Assembly: GCA_022266195.1 (NCBI GenBank)
Contig: WHVY01000003.1
Location: 806,001 to 870,000, forward strand
DNA: 64,000 nt
DNA from: Tetranychus cinnabarinus
Taxonomy: Eukaryota > Arthropoda > Arachnida > Trombidiformes > Tetranychidae
Direction: 5' to 3'
Each line of letters begins with the position of its first letter. Position 1 is the stretch's first letter. Below, one piece after another: positions 26,243 through 38,818 of the stretch. The notes beneath the pieces are model-generated. The model had not been told where the DNA came from. It saw only the letters and a program-made list of their open reading frames with translations, and ran no database searches. Both the position numbers and the translations under genes were made by a program.

Positions 26243-29200
26243 GTAAGTTTACCCATCAATTTGTGTGTTTGTTTTCAATTTAATTGATGTTCCTTCTTGA
26301 GTAGAGTTTCTTGATTTTTGCAAATTAAAAGGCCAACAATGTAAAAATGATTCATAATGACCTTCCCAGGCCTCAAGGCTTATTGAATCTCAATTTTATC
26401 ATCAACATGATCATCATATTTTCATACTTTGTGCTGCTTCTCCATCTTTTTGATGGCTTATAATTTGAAAGTAAATTAGTTTACAGAATAAAACAAAAGA
26501 AATCGATGATGATAATGATGATGATATAAACAACAAAAGGCCGATCAATCTTATTGAATTGATCCACCTAAGCCCATCTTCATCTCTTAAACAGAGGTTA
26601 TGTAATTTATGAGAACCAATTCATTCCCTGTTTACCTCCCAAAGTAAAACATCCCTGATCTTGTTTGCATCACTTTGAGTTGTTTTACTTTTTTTCTGTT
26701 CAACATTTTCCTCTTCTCTTTATATTCATACATTTTCCTTGAATCTTGATCATCAAAACGCCCACAACAATAATAGCCAGGGTAAAGGGCAGCTTCCAAC
26801 TCGTACTTTTCACCTTTGCCTAATAGCCTTACATAATCAACTGTAACATTCCTAAATTGTCCAGTTTCCCGTTTCTTGATCACCTCAAGATTGTGTTGAT
26901 GGTTGTGATGAGATTTTACTCTTTGCATGCATTTTTCATCTCATTCATCAAACACGCATCAAAAGCATCTTTTTTGTTTTCTTGTTTAAGAGCAGCAAAA
27001 AAGCGCAATTTTTTTACCTTTCTCTGTCTTTTGATAATAATTAAACTACTCGAGGTTAATACAGTTTGCCATCAAATTTTGCTTGTTTTTTTTTGCTGCT
27101 TTTACATCGAAGTCTCTACAAGCTGATGATGATGATGAAAAAGTCAATCATTTTTTGCATTTAAAACTCATCGACTCATCGTGACTTTCAAACGAGCAAA
27201 AAAAACACAATATCGATGGCTTACGCCCTTAGGGTTTCAAGTTGATTAAGAGTGTTTAAACTTACAGAGTAACCTTGATTATTTGGCTTTATTGTTGTTG
27301 GTTAACTTCCTTTTACAAGCAAAAATCATGAACCTCTCAACCCACTCTCAATAAATATCATCCCAATATTTATTCATTGTCCTGAAATGTAACTTTTTTG
27401 GTTCTACTCTCGTTAACCCAACACAAAACAAAATTGAAAACATTCATCAATTCATCTGTTTCTCTTTTACTGGCCACAAATTAAATTGCAAACCACTAAT
27501 TATTTCTCAATTAACAGCTACCCTTGGATAGATTCAATCATCCATCTTAATTCATCCCCGGCAAGACAAGATGAACAAGCAAAAAAATTCTCATCATCAT
27601 CATCATAATCATCATGATCATCATTATCAATAGTTTGAGGCGCAAACCATCGTCACCACCTTTGAAACAAAATCCAGCGTTGTCTAGTGGTCAGGATAAC
27701 CGAGCACAAGCCATAATCAAGCTTTTACTGCTCAAAATGAAGAGACCTTTAGTGATGTCAAAAACCAAGTCAGCAGAGGAAAGCCAACCAATGAATCCAA
27801 TGGAATCAAAAGAATGGTGCAAAACAGAAAAGGCAAATTCAGGGAAAATGTGAAAACGCAAGCAATAAAAAATGATCCAAAGTTCCAAGTTGAAGTTTCA
27901 AGTAAAAAAAAGCCAAAGTGATCCAAATTTCCGGAAACTGAATAAAAAAAAGCAACAAAACAAAATATGAAAACAAAAGTTCTGACCCAAAGAAAGCAAT
28001 AAAAACAGGGAGAGCAAAGGAAAGGAAATGTCCTAATATTTCTCATTTTGGTTCCTCAAAGACAACAAACCTTATAACGTGCCGTGTGCGTGTCTCTCTT
28101 CACCTCCCCTTTCCTCCTCTTCTCCTCCTTCTTCTCCCACAATGGTCCATCTGTAAGGCTGCTCGTTACCTGGTTCAATCGCACGCGCCATTCCCAACAT
28201 TAAAATGCGTGCTTAAGAGAAGAGAGAGAAACAAAATTTTCAGTCAATTCTTTTCTTCTCATTATCATCATCACTTTTCCTCTTAGTTTCTGGAAACCGT
28301 TTTAATCATCAGGCAAAACAACACAAATATAAATATATAAATACAGATACAAATGATACAACAACAAAATATGAAACAAACAATTTACCTTTTACTTTGC
28401 CTGAAAATATTTCTTCTCTTCTTTTTTTCTCGACTCACCTTTTCCCCTTTCATTTCCTTTTTTTATCATCCTTCTCTGTCAATAATTAATGTTATTAATT
28501 TATTTGAATGTGTATTTCAAACTTACCTGTATATAGGTGCGATGTTTTTTTTGTGATATTATAATAATAATGATATTTAACTGAAACAAAAAAAGTTAAG
28601 ACAACAAATAAAATGGTAAACAAACAAAAATGACTTTCAATTGAGTTTCCATTTCTTGCTCTCTTTTTTTTGGGCCTTTTCCTCACAATTTTACCTCTTT
28701 TTTATGGTTCCTTCATTTGTTACCTTTTTATTTATTTATATTACATTATATTGTGTATAATGCATTTGATGTTATTACCTTTTATACTTTTACCCAGTTC
28801 CACTCAATCAACCATCAAATTTGGCTATCACAATGGGTAAATTTAACTTACCCTTGAGAGGCTTTTCATTCATCTTGTGTTTCTTGGGCTGCTCTTTATG
28901 TTTTTGGGTTCATTATCGATGTTTTTTTTGCTGCTTTTACTTTTTTCCCTTTCTTTCTCTGCTTCTTTTGTTTTTATATAACATTTGAAAACTGGTAGCT
29001 TATTGTAACTGTAAACAGATCAACCTTTTAATGCCGGGCCTTTTTATTGTCTATTTACATGGGAAAGATTGAGTGACACACGGTAAGGTAATTGTAAAAT
29101 AATTTACTTTCTTTACCTGAGCAACTCAGATAATCTTAGGTACAATCAGGGTAATAAAAGGTGCGTTAATTACAACTCGTCAAAAATGGTTTAATCGCTT

Positions 29201-29405
29201 TTCTTGTTAGTCAATTTCATTATTTCTCCTCTTTTCCTTGTCTATTGTAATATTGTATTAAAACTTGTTGGTTTCCTCATCAGTGTATTGGCTTGCAATA
29301 TCAACTAGCTAGGTTTGACTTTGCCATCCTGGGCAGATTGCGTTTCATCAGAAAAATGGGTGAAAAATAATGGGTTTATGTGCCATGTTAACCATTCCTG
29401 TATCT
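26243..29405. other. non-coding stretch between the spineless exon and the NRF gene
   Basis: No gene supported. It probably contains the 3' part or last intron of spineless. Three possible phase-1 terminal exons on the + strand were noted: 27,518-27,531 (very short), about 28,160-28,220, and one outside this interval at 41,473. The open frames on both strands at 27.6-28.7 kb are composition-driven. A CAT microsatellite lies at 27,592-27,606. Confidence 0.5.
28081..28215. promoter_or_regulatory. GC-rich block with three GCGTG (XRE-type) cores
   Basis: A locally GC-rich patch following a long CT tract. It contains the GCGTG core at 28,088-28,092 and 28,207-28,211 on the + strand and at 28,182-28,186 on the - strand. 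GCGTG is the known core bound by AhR/Spineless with ARNT/Tango, so autoregulation is conceivable. The same patch could instead be a spineless terminal exon or a promoter. Functional assignment is inference. Confidence 0.2.
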
Positions 29406-30914
29406 TTATGTTGGTGTGTTTACCTCGCCGGGTAATATTAAGCCAGGAATCATTTTACGCAGTTGTGTTTCATCATATCGTGTGATATCCAATGGACTGG
29501 AGGTTGTTGGTGGTTTAGATTCAGTTGTTTCGTCTGAGTAGAAGATTTCAGGGAAATGAAGTGGATTTGCTCCTTCGGTTTCATCTGGTTCATTTTCTGG
29601 CCATTTGAATGCGGAGTGAGGTGTAATTACTGGTGATGGAGCTGGTTTCTCTAGAACTGCTTCTCCTGTTGATGGCTTCGTTATAAAAGGGTCATTTATA
29701 GTTGAAGGTAGTGGTGAGGAGGTGGAAGAGGACGGTGATTTTGAAGGGGGCGGTTGAAGAAGAGGAGGAGGAAGAATGGGTTGATAAGATGAAGGAGGCT
29801 TGGATGTTGAAAATTGGTTTGAGAAGTTGGGATCAAAGGAAAATACTGGAATCTCTTGTGGCATGTTCAATGGAAATTTGGGTAAATTGGTTGCACTTGG
29901 CATGGGTTGATTAAAAATCGATGTTGAACCAGGTAACTTGAATGAAGCAAAGTCCATGGTTTGATTGGAGCTACTCGCTATTTTGGCCATCATTTTTTGG
30001 GCTGTTTCAATCTCCATTTTTGTCACATTATCCATTGAGGTTATACATTTAACGATATTTAACTTGACTTTAAACATCGATCCTTTATAAGAGTCTGTTA
30101 TGGTAGACATGATTGAATTCAAATCTTCAGTTGAGCAGCCTCTAGGGTAACACAGGGCATATGTGACATCAAAAACTCTAGACATGAATAAATAAATGAA
30201 AAAAACAATAATAAATAGTGAATTAACGAAACAAAATATTTACAAAAATTGATTGACCGTAGCTATTCATTAGCGACATCTATTGATTAAACTTTAAACT
30301 TGTAAATATTAACGGCTTTTTTGTGTTGCATTGAAAATATGTTTTAGATGTTAATTAATTTTATCTTGTGTTTTGCTTAAAGTTTAATCAAATTATTTAT
30401 TTGAATCATCTTATTTGATGCTTACCTCGACTTGGATTTCATGGTTATATTGGTTAAATGGTCAACTTGACAAAATTGGCCATTTTGATTGGTCAAACAT
30501 TGCTCTGGTCTCACAAGTTTGATTATTTTTTCATGATTTCCAGATTTGTAATCTTCCATGATGGCTACAAAATGAATTGAAAATGAATTAAACACCTTTT
30601 TCTTTGAATGAACAGGTAAGCTTACTTGAAAATCTTTCGGGACTTAATTCGTTCTCAGCCATAAACTGATGCCAAGAAGAGTTACATTTGGTACCAGCAA
30701 TTGATCCAATATCAAGCGTCTCAATCATACGTTTTAAATGTTTTTGACTACTTTTAATCATTAATTTCATAAAAGCTTCCATTTCTTTTGACTCTCTTTC
30801 CTCTTTAGATTTACCTGGATCAGCCTGGTCAGTATTACTACCATCATCGTCAGCTGAACATTGGACAACCATGGATAGCCATCCGACCCATAATAGCGAG
30901 TACAAAAGCTTCAT
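29406..30914 (-). CDS. secreted NRF-domain (nose resistant to fluoxetine N-terminal) protein
   Basis: Exons on the - strand: 30,914-30,626, 30,564-30,426 and 30,177 to the stop at 29,406-29,408, giving 399 residues. The start chosen is the first ATG in frame; it opens a signal peptide (MKLLYSLLWVGWLSMVVQC). The NRF domain has its six cysteines at about C77, C119, C128, C152, C157 and C187, with the diagnostic QCL, GQFC and YPRGC contexts. The rest (about 190-399) is Pro/Ser/Thr-rich with no membrane segment. Full-length NRF-6 relatives have about ten membrane helices of an acyltransferase-3 domain after this. None was found, but a plausible donor (GAG|GTAAAC at 29,424) sits 15 nt before the stop, so the gene could continue. 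In worms NRF-6 takes part in lipid or yolk uptake; the role here is unknown. Confidence 0.72.
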
Positions 30915-33841
30915 TACGGAAGACACACAGAGTTAAGATGGATTAACGAGATGATTGGATAAATACTCTTGAAACAAAGATTCACTTGGTGTTAATCGGT
31001 ACTTAAACTAACTCTAATTGTGTAGACTGGATGGAAACTCAATCATTTCAGTTGCAACTCATAAATCATTGCCATTGGTGCGGTGAAACTCGGACGACTT
31101 TCCTTGTTTCAACATAGAGATGCAAACCAATGCCTATTACTGATTTCATTACCTCAATGGATGCTCTTTAGCTATCTAAAGTTAATCAACAAATTTCAAC
31201 CGTTGACCAAATCAAAAACAAGCCAACACAGAACCTTGGTCAATCAGCTTGTCATGATTCTTAACAGAGTTAATTATCCCATGAGAATTGAGAACCGTCC
31301 GCAGATGCAACTGGATATAGGAACAAAGATTAATTACCTTTACCACAATTATTAAGGTTCCTTGGTTCATCCCACCAATTTCAACTTTCCTCCATTTTCA
31401 TACTTTTACAATCTAATGAATCACGATTAATTAATGTATTAATTGAGTTGTAATTGAAAAAAATGAAAGGGAAATTTATTTTCAATTTCAACCATTTAAT
31501 CCAAGATGGGTCAGAGATGGCATAAAACAAGACATGAGGAAAGGACAGAAAAGGTATTGACAGACTGAAAGTGAAGTCAATGAGTTTAATGAATTGTCTT
31601 CTTGTTTACCTTTCCAAGTTAACATTACCAGCCATATTAATAATGAATATTATCATTATTATTATTTGTTAAAGGCATCATCAGTCAACCATCAATGATT
31701 CCCTTAATTATAACCATTCAACAAGTTTATAAGTAAATGAGGTTAATGTCCGTTAATGTTTAACTTTTCCAGTTTCTTGTTAATCAAATTTTCTTGCATT
31801 GAATTACCAGAAGTAGCAGGCAAAGAAGAAGACCAAATGAGCTTAAATAAACCGCAATTAACTCACCATCTAGAATCAAAAAGAGGACACAATAGTCACT
31901 TAATATGAATAATTTGATAAGAATAAGATGTATAATTAAGTTGAAGGGCGCCGTTGAATGTAGTCAATATAATTAACATCGTTAGCATATTTAATTTGAT
32001 GGTCGAAAACCATAATCACAATTTCAATGGTTAACCTTAAAAACCTCCATCTCACAAAAACCTTTTTACAGTAGCAATCAAGACGCTCCTTTTATTTCTT
32101 ACCTGTATTTGTTGTACTTTTCATCAACATCATTTCCTCTCATCATTTGTCATCATCATTATCAACATCTCTCAACACTGGTTTAATTAAATTACCAACC
32201 TGATTGAATGCGAAAAGCCAATTGTTTGCATTTAATGTTAAGGTGTGTGGGAATCGCTATTACTCTTTCCTTTGCTCATCACAAGTCTGATTGTGTCCAT
32301 TGATGAAACAAGGAAACTATTCATAATTAAAAAGGATCATTTTAATGTTTCCAGCTGAAGGGTTTGCCATTTTAGAGCTAATTTTTAATCATTTGCGACT
32401 TGAAATGGTCACTTTGGTCAACAACTAGACTTTCGGTTAACACGCTTTTGCATGTCTAAACCATTTTACTTGGAAACATTTTTCTACCTTTGCGGTAATT
32501 TTACTATTTCAACAAAATCTCTTTTTTTCTCAGCTATATTTTTAATCATTTTGTGTTTTAATTTCAAGTCAACCTTATTAACTTGTAACTGTATTGAAAT
32601 AATCAAAACTTATTAACATTTACATTTATAATTAGAGTTCAATTTTTCTCCGTTTTTGTAACCATTTGTTTGTTTCCATTCATTTTACTTTTACTGCCTT
32701 TTTGCGTTCAACATGGTTTTCAATTAAATAATAACTACTGATAATTACTGTCATTTATTCAACCATTATGCGGTAATTAGCATTGTATTTGGGTCCAATT
32801 TACTTGGGACAATTAGTATTGTTATGTGACCACAACACGATTAGCCTTGATTCAGTTTTAAGCTTTACTCAGCTTGTTAATTGTTTTTCACTTGAAAATG
32901 TGTTTACAAATAATTTATCAGCTTTAAGATTCGTAAATTGATTTTATTTAGTGTTCAATGAAACGGTTTACAATTGATTGGTTACAAGTTTATCCAATTC
33001 AATTTGGATCATTTTATTACATGCTTTTCAACCTGATAGTCGAGAAATGAAAACGCTATTACAAAATATTACTTGAAGCTACTAATTTTAGTCTCTGCAA
33101 CTTTAAATTCATTATAGAATCAAATTCAGCAATTTAATTTCGATAATTGAAATTACAAGAAAATGAGATTTAGATTTTCTAGATCAAGCTGTTTATGATT
33201 TACTAGTACAAATTGTAGGGCCATTCGTACTTGATCATAAGTGTGCAATGAAAATCTTTTAGAAAAGCTTTAAATACAAAATTTTTAGTGTCAATGATCA
33301 TTGACGAAGTACATTAGTATTGATTGGATATGAAAAGCTCAAGAGAATGAAAGATTTTGATATGATTCTAGGTTCTTTATTCAATCAACAGTATTCGTCT
33401 TAAGAATAAAAACTGAAAGTTATAGAAGTTTTGATTGTAATCGATCACCAGAGTCCATCTTATCTCTAAAAGAGGGTAACAGCATGTAATGACACCCGGT
33501 TGAGGCCAGAGATTTGCCATTTGATAGACATTTTACTCAAAAAAAGTCCTCATGAGTATATTTTCCTTGTAGGTTGGAAATCGGGGAAAATAAAGGATGG
33601 AAAAGAGCTATTTAGCTGACGAGCAAACAAGATGTTCAAACTTTTACCTTTTCTTTGGTCTTCTGATGATTAGATTACTATTAGCAATTCTGTCCCAGAT
33701 TTTATTTGAATTAATCTATGAATTCTAGCTGCACTATATTATCATAGAATGAAGATTCATTTATTAATACTTTTTATAAATTGGTTTTAAGTTGCAGGTT
33801 CTTCCGGGTAGGATTGTCTTTCAGTTGAAAGACATAAGAAA

Positions 33842-34063
33842 ATGCAACCAAATGTCACAAAATCGATTATAAAGATGCCCGTTGTTGCACCTTTCGACGC
33901 CAAACAATATTTTTACAATTATTTATGCTACAAGTATTTCTCAGATCGAAATCGGAAATTCATTGAAAAGTTCTACAAGACTGATACACCATACATCATA
34001 GTTGGAGTACATCATCATCATCATCATGCCATGGAAAATGGAAAATCGTCGATATTTGTTTAA
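33842..34063 (+). CDS. possible small hypothetical protein (73 aa)
   Basis: The ATG frame encodes 73 residues. The middle is rich in Tyr, Phe and Lys (YFYNYLCYKYFSDRNRKF), and a six-His run comes from a CAT repeat. The stop codon overlaps an AATAAA polyadenylation-type signal (TTTAATAAAG). An acceptor-like TTGCAG lies 40 nt upstream, so it could also be a terminal exon. No family recognised. Short length and AT-rich context make a chance frame quite possible. Confidence 0.18.
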   Translation: MQPNVTKSIIKMPVVAPFDAKQYFYNYLCYKYFSDRNRKFIEKFYKTDTPYIIVGVHHHHHHAMENGKSSIFV

Positions 34064-34519
34064 TAAAGTTTTTCAGTTTGTAAAATTGGTCAAAATGGAA
34101 CATTTTCAGCGAACTAAAGCATAAGATGACCAAAAATTAATCCAAAAATTTCAACTTGAAGTGTCGATTTCGTTGATTAATTGGAAAATACTTTTTAAAC
34201 TCATATCTTTCCATTCATCTGCTAAAGAAATGCTACTCTCCCATTGATAACATTCCAGTGTTTAGCAGAAAACGGTAGTCGATGATAACCATCGCTAATT
34301 TTGATGAAATATCTCAATTTTTAGATGAACCACAAATAATCTAACTAACGTAACAACAGGAAGAATCTGTCACTATACTTTCTTTGATATTAATTGTTCA
34401 ATATAATCATTGGAATTGAAAAAAATGAGAACAAAAACAGAATAGTAAAAATGAATTGGAAACCATTTGTCCTCAGCATTGACTGTTTTGAGATAACTTT
34501 CAATATAAAAGATGGTTTT

Positions 34520-35060
34520 CATTAAGATTTCGTCAAATCCTGTGTGAGTCGTATACCAGAGGCCTTCATGATTGAATCAACTGCATATTGGATGATAGAT
34601 AAAGCATAATATTTCGCACTTGTGTGCGTTCATTTCGATCAGTAGCAATTGGCGGTTGCATGGAAGACCAATCTTCGCTTAAATAACGTTATGTGAACCA
34701 GTGACTTTAAATCCTTTGCTTTATCAGCTCGCTTGGGTTCATGCAATTGGCACGATTAATGTCTACTATTCCGATTGATATTGCCAGTCTATTTGATTTT
34801 GGTTTAATCTTTAGTTTCGATTAAGCTTTCATTCTTGAAGCGCCAAATTTTCAAATGAAATCCGTTTACAGATTATTTTTGGTGCATGGAATCAGTAATA
34901 GAAAATGTTTTCCTGAGCAAAGTTTGTAGATTTGTAAATATTGCCGATATGGTTCCATGGAATAGTGAAATATGCAGCTGTAAATCATGTTTCATGGATG
35001 GATATTATTGGTTTTCCTAAATTAAAGCTTCTCGAGTCAACCAATGGCTTGAATGGCGAA
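34520..35060. other. unexplained GC-richer block, possibly a decayed gene or insertion
   Basis: About 540 bp noticeably less AT-rich than its flanks. Short open fragments occur in several frames on both strands, for example a - strand stretch containing EDWSSMQPPIATDRNERTQV, each broken by stops within 30-45 codons. This is what a degraded coding insertion or pseudogene would look like, but I cannot name a parent family. Confidence 0.2.
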
Positions 35061-36243
35061 ACCGAACTTTTAACTGAAATGAGAAGATAATTGAAATATA
35101 AATTAGTTTATGGATTTTAATTTCTGTTTTACTTACGATTGATAAATTTTTGAAATGAGTAGTGAAAGATAAAAGTTAATTGAACTGACAATTTTAATTT
35201 TAATAATTAGTTTATCTACTAAGATATAATTTGAAACAATAGCTGACTAGCCTGAAAATTAGGGAAAGGTATTCATTTTGTTTCCAATAAAGGTTTTACA
35301 AGTGAGATTGTTCAGGATTATCTCTCATTTTTTGGTCAAATTACAATTATCACTTGATACAGAAGATTACTCTGATTACAATCTAATTTAGAACAAATTT
35401 AACATTCATGAGAATTGAAGAAATGAAAAATACAAAAGAAAGATAGGAGAAAAGGTTGAGATCACATGATCAGCAGCATAGTAGCTATTTTTGTTGTTGT
35501 TTGAACCAAACAAAGAATAACATGATTTTGAAATCGATGGTGTTATATTATTTTGACTTGATATTTTCATCGTTGACAATCAGATGAAAGTGTTTCTTGT
35601 TTGCTTGAACGATTGAATCCTGATGGCTTGTGAGGAAAGTGAGACAATAAAGTGAGTAAAACAATCAAAGTCAACCAATGTGAATCAAATTGTCTGTTTG
35701 ATTGTGCGATGAGGTAAAAAAAGATGATGTAGACTGGTTATATATCTTCATTCGTCCAGATGATCAACGATGAAAAACGAGGATGTAAATCAGAATGATG
35801 AAAACATATTGGTGAAATAGAATGAGAAAGTGAACAATGAAAAGGAAAGAAATAATGATGAAGAGATAAATCAAAGATGAACGAAAAATATGATATTTTG
35901 AAGTTTCATCGATACGATGAGCATTCAATTTGAGGTAAAGTTTAGAGTTTATCATCTCCACAATAATTCAAGGGTTGCTTAAAGCCCATCGTCGTTTTGT
36001 CTCATAACCATTGACTAGTTGTTGACTTAAATTATGATGTTAACTCTCAATGTTGTTGAATTATCAGCTTAAATTATATATTTAAATATATAATGATGTC
36101 CCATATCTGGTTTAGCGTAACATGTCCATCAATCGATCGGTTTTTCAACATTTCTTTGTTTTCCTCTTCCTCCTCAGAATTCTTTTCCTTCCAACAATAA
36201 TTTAATAAATTGATATAATTTTTTGAGCCTAAACAGTTTTAAA

Positions 36244-38818
36244 TCACTCGGATAGTTCACAGACATCTCCATTTATGACTGATACTCCGTTTCCAATGGG
36301 ACTAGATCTTGATCCGTTTGAGTTTGAATCGTTTGAACTTAAATTATTTGATTCTTTTGACTTTTTCAAGTCCATGGTTGTTGTAGGCAGTGATGCTGAG
36401 GGCGAACTATTGGCCTCACTTCGAGAACTTGTTACATTTACATGGTGACCATTCATTATTGATCCAGATTCACGGTGACTTGATGATCCACAAACTTTAT
36501 GATGACCTTCCCAATCCTTATGCTGACAAAAAGACCCACAATACCTGGCAATGTTACAGCCACTGCAAGTTTCACTTGCTTTTCTCCCGCAATTCCAACA
36601 ATTCTGTAAAAAAGAAAAAAAACAAATTCGTTAATCAAAGCTTTAGATTTATATTTTAATTTTTTCACCAATACATGAATAGCTAACAATTTCATTCACT
36701 AAATTGGAGGTAAATTGAATATCTAGCTCTGTTTATTTCTCAATATTTTGCTCATTGAGATCCAAAAACATTTAGCTAAATAGTTCTGGTAAAACTAACC
36801 GAAATGAATATGAAATGAAGATTGTAATAGTATGAATGTTTCAGAATAAACAATTCTGGACTTGATATTTGATGAAACTAAACAGATAGAAAATGAAAAG
36901 AAAAACTTGCAATTTTCCTGGTTTACGTACTTTTTTTTCTTAAATAAACTTGGATAAACAATTGTAAAGATTGAACAATTCCTGAACTTGCTCAAGTCTA
37001 AACAAATTTCTCAATGATAAAACTCGATTCTTGTTCATATTGATATTTTATTGATATTTGGGATCAACCATCGATTGAAAATATTCAGATCTCAATGTTC
37101 GGCCTGATTACAAGCATTAAATTTAGTAAAGCCAATTACTGAATAGGTTTGTGGCTTGCTTAATCTTACTTCATCAGAATCCTCTTGATGATTCATAACA
37201 GCTATCGCATCTTCAGCAGCTTGACGTCGCGCTTCGCTTAACATTCTTTCCATTTTGGCTCGCTCAGCATTAACTATTTCACTTGCTTTACTTTCTGCTG
37301 CTGTCATAGCTTTATGAAGTTCAACAACTGCCTGTCTTTTAGCGTCATTAACAACTTCTGTATTCAATGAAAAGAAAAGAGAGACGAGCTGATTAAATAA
37401 ATGAGTAATTACAAGATGTTTGTGATTCTACAATACAATTTATGATGAATTAAAAGCCATTAATCATCTACAAATCGATGTTTCGATATCATGCTAGGCT
37501 AGAGTGGGATTGTTCACGTACCGAAATGATTGTTACCCGTTAATCTTGTTCTTCTGGCTGAATCTGCAGCAGCTTGGGCTGCCGCTGAAGCCATCGCTCT
37601 ATCAACTTCTGATGGGTGGTTTGGTGACTTAGCGAAGTGTATTGTGGTCAGTAAAGGTTCACGGGATATTCTAAGCTCATGTACATCGAGGCCAGAGTGT
37701 GATGAAGGATCCAATGGTGGTGGTGGAACATTGAGTCGATTACGAAGCGTTGTTCCAGGAGGCGTCCAAATGGGAAGAGAGTTTATTGATGCATACTCAA
37801 AGCTTCGATGTTGAAGAATAGCCAAAGCTCGTTTTGTTTTCTCAACCATTCCCATAATACAATTAAGCATCTGCATAGAAAATTTGAGAAATAAGAAAAT
37901 TAAAGCCTCCTGACTAGTGCATATCAATCGATACTACAACACAGATTTTGATTGTTGATTTCTTGGTTGAATTGCAGAGTATAAAGTGTGGTAAAATTTT
38001 AAAATTGCAACAATTTTCGTGATAAACCAAACTCGAGTTTCATTGTGTATGGCAAACTTTTCGCAGCTACTCATTTCAACCAAAAGCTTTATAATAGAGG
38101 GAAATGTTAACAATTGGATTTAGTCAATTACCGTATAAATATTTTTCCATTCTTCTTCCATATCCCTGGAAATGTCCTCTCCATAGGACCGCTTCATCCT
38201 TTTACCAGGTTGCTGACTGGATAACATATTTTTTCCAAACTGTCTCCAAGTGCGTGAAAAACAAACGTTTCCAACACAACAAAAACAACGATCCAAATAT
38301 TGGGAGAGAAAAAAAGTCAAACAAGTAATGAATTAAAGTTGTTAATCAATAAAATACACGATGAGATCAAGGTGAAAACTGAAACTATGACGAAACTCAG
38401 GGAAATCAAGATGAAATAGATGGTTCTTTCTTTATATGCAACAATATTTGATTGACAAGATAAATTGACACTCAAAAGGTGTCAAAGTTAAACATGAACA
38501 CGATAATGATGAAGGATAAGGTGAGATGAGAGGAGAGAAAAAAACAATTGACAAATAATAATAATTTAATAATAAAAATATATATAAGAGACTAAAAAGC
38601 AAAAGTTATCACATCAAGATGGTAAGCAAAAGTAAAACTGAAGTTGGAACAGATGAAAAAAACTGTTGAAAAGTAAACTGTTAACTCTGAGTCTGCGTCT
38701 ACACTCTATATATGAGTTTGGGTTTATAACCCAAAACAGAGTAAAAAAAGATGAAAATTGAAAGGGAAACTCACCTGGAAAGCAGATGCTGTAAACACAC
38801 GCAGTTAACAGTATTCAT
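36244..38818 (-). CDS. nvy: Nervy / MTG (ETO, CBFA2T) family transcriptional co-repressor
   Basis: A nuclear scaffold that in the family recruits HDAC/NCoR-type repressors. Exons on the - strand: 38,818-38,775, 38,243-38,132, 37,870-37,522, 37,357-37,170 and 36,603-36,244. Phases agree at every junction, giving 350 residues. NHR2 (oligomerisation) spans the second and third exons (EEEWKNIYT-MLNCIMGMVEKT). NHR3 is the coiled coil in the fourth (VVNDAKRQAVVELHKAMTAA, then AERAKMERMLSEARRQAAED). The last exon opens with the MYND zinc finger, residues about 233-271 (NCWNCGRKASETCSGC, then ARYCGSFCQHKDW and HHKVCG), all eight ligands present, followed by a Ser/Asn-rich tail. The TAFH/NHR1 domain normally found at the N-terminus is absent. 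The small first exon (MNTVNCVCLQHLLS) is my inference from a good GTGAGT donor and phase, so a longer isoform starting elsewhere is possible. Confidence 0.88.
36604..37169 (-). other. nervy intron (566 nt)
   Basis: Donor GAA|GTAAGA; acceptor in an A/T-rich tract ending TTTACAG immediately before the MYND exon. Open frames inside it are read-through artefacts. Confidence 0.85.

Larger units (their letters stand above)
30915..36243. other. intergenic, between the NRF gene and nervy
   Basis: No confident gene. It holds a small + strand frame at 33,842-34,063 and a moderately GC-richer block at 34,520-35,060, described separately. A perfect 8-bp inverted repeat with a 2-nt loop (GTCTTTCA/TGAAAGAC) lies just upstream of the small frame near 33,816. 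The remainder is AT-rich with nothing recognisable. Confidence 0.6.

Noticed and set aside
26632..26928. - strand 98-codon frame considered as a downstream exon of the NRF gene
   Set aside because: Hydrophilic and charged, with no membrane helix or acyltransferase-3 motif; phase and splice signals do not fit.
27677..27705. tRNA A-box-like string (TTGTCTAGTGGTCAGGATAACC)
   Set aside because: It resembles the 5' part of a tRNA-Glu/Asp gene, but no B box or pairing 3' half follows, so no tRNA gene is called.
28495..28686. - strand frame with one hydrophobic segment, considered as an NRF/acyltransferase helix
   Set aside because: The hydrophobicity comes from T-rich sequence; no in-phase acceptor connects it to 29,424.
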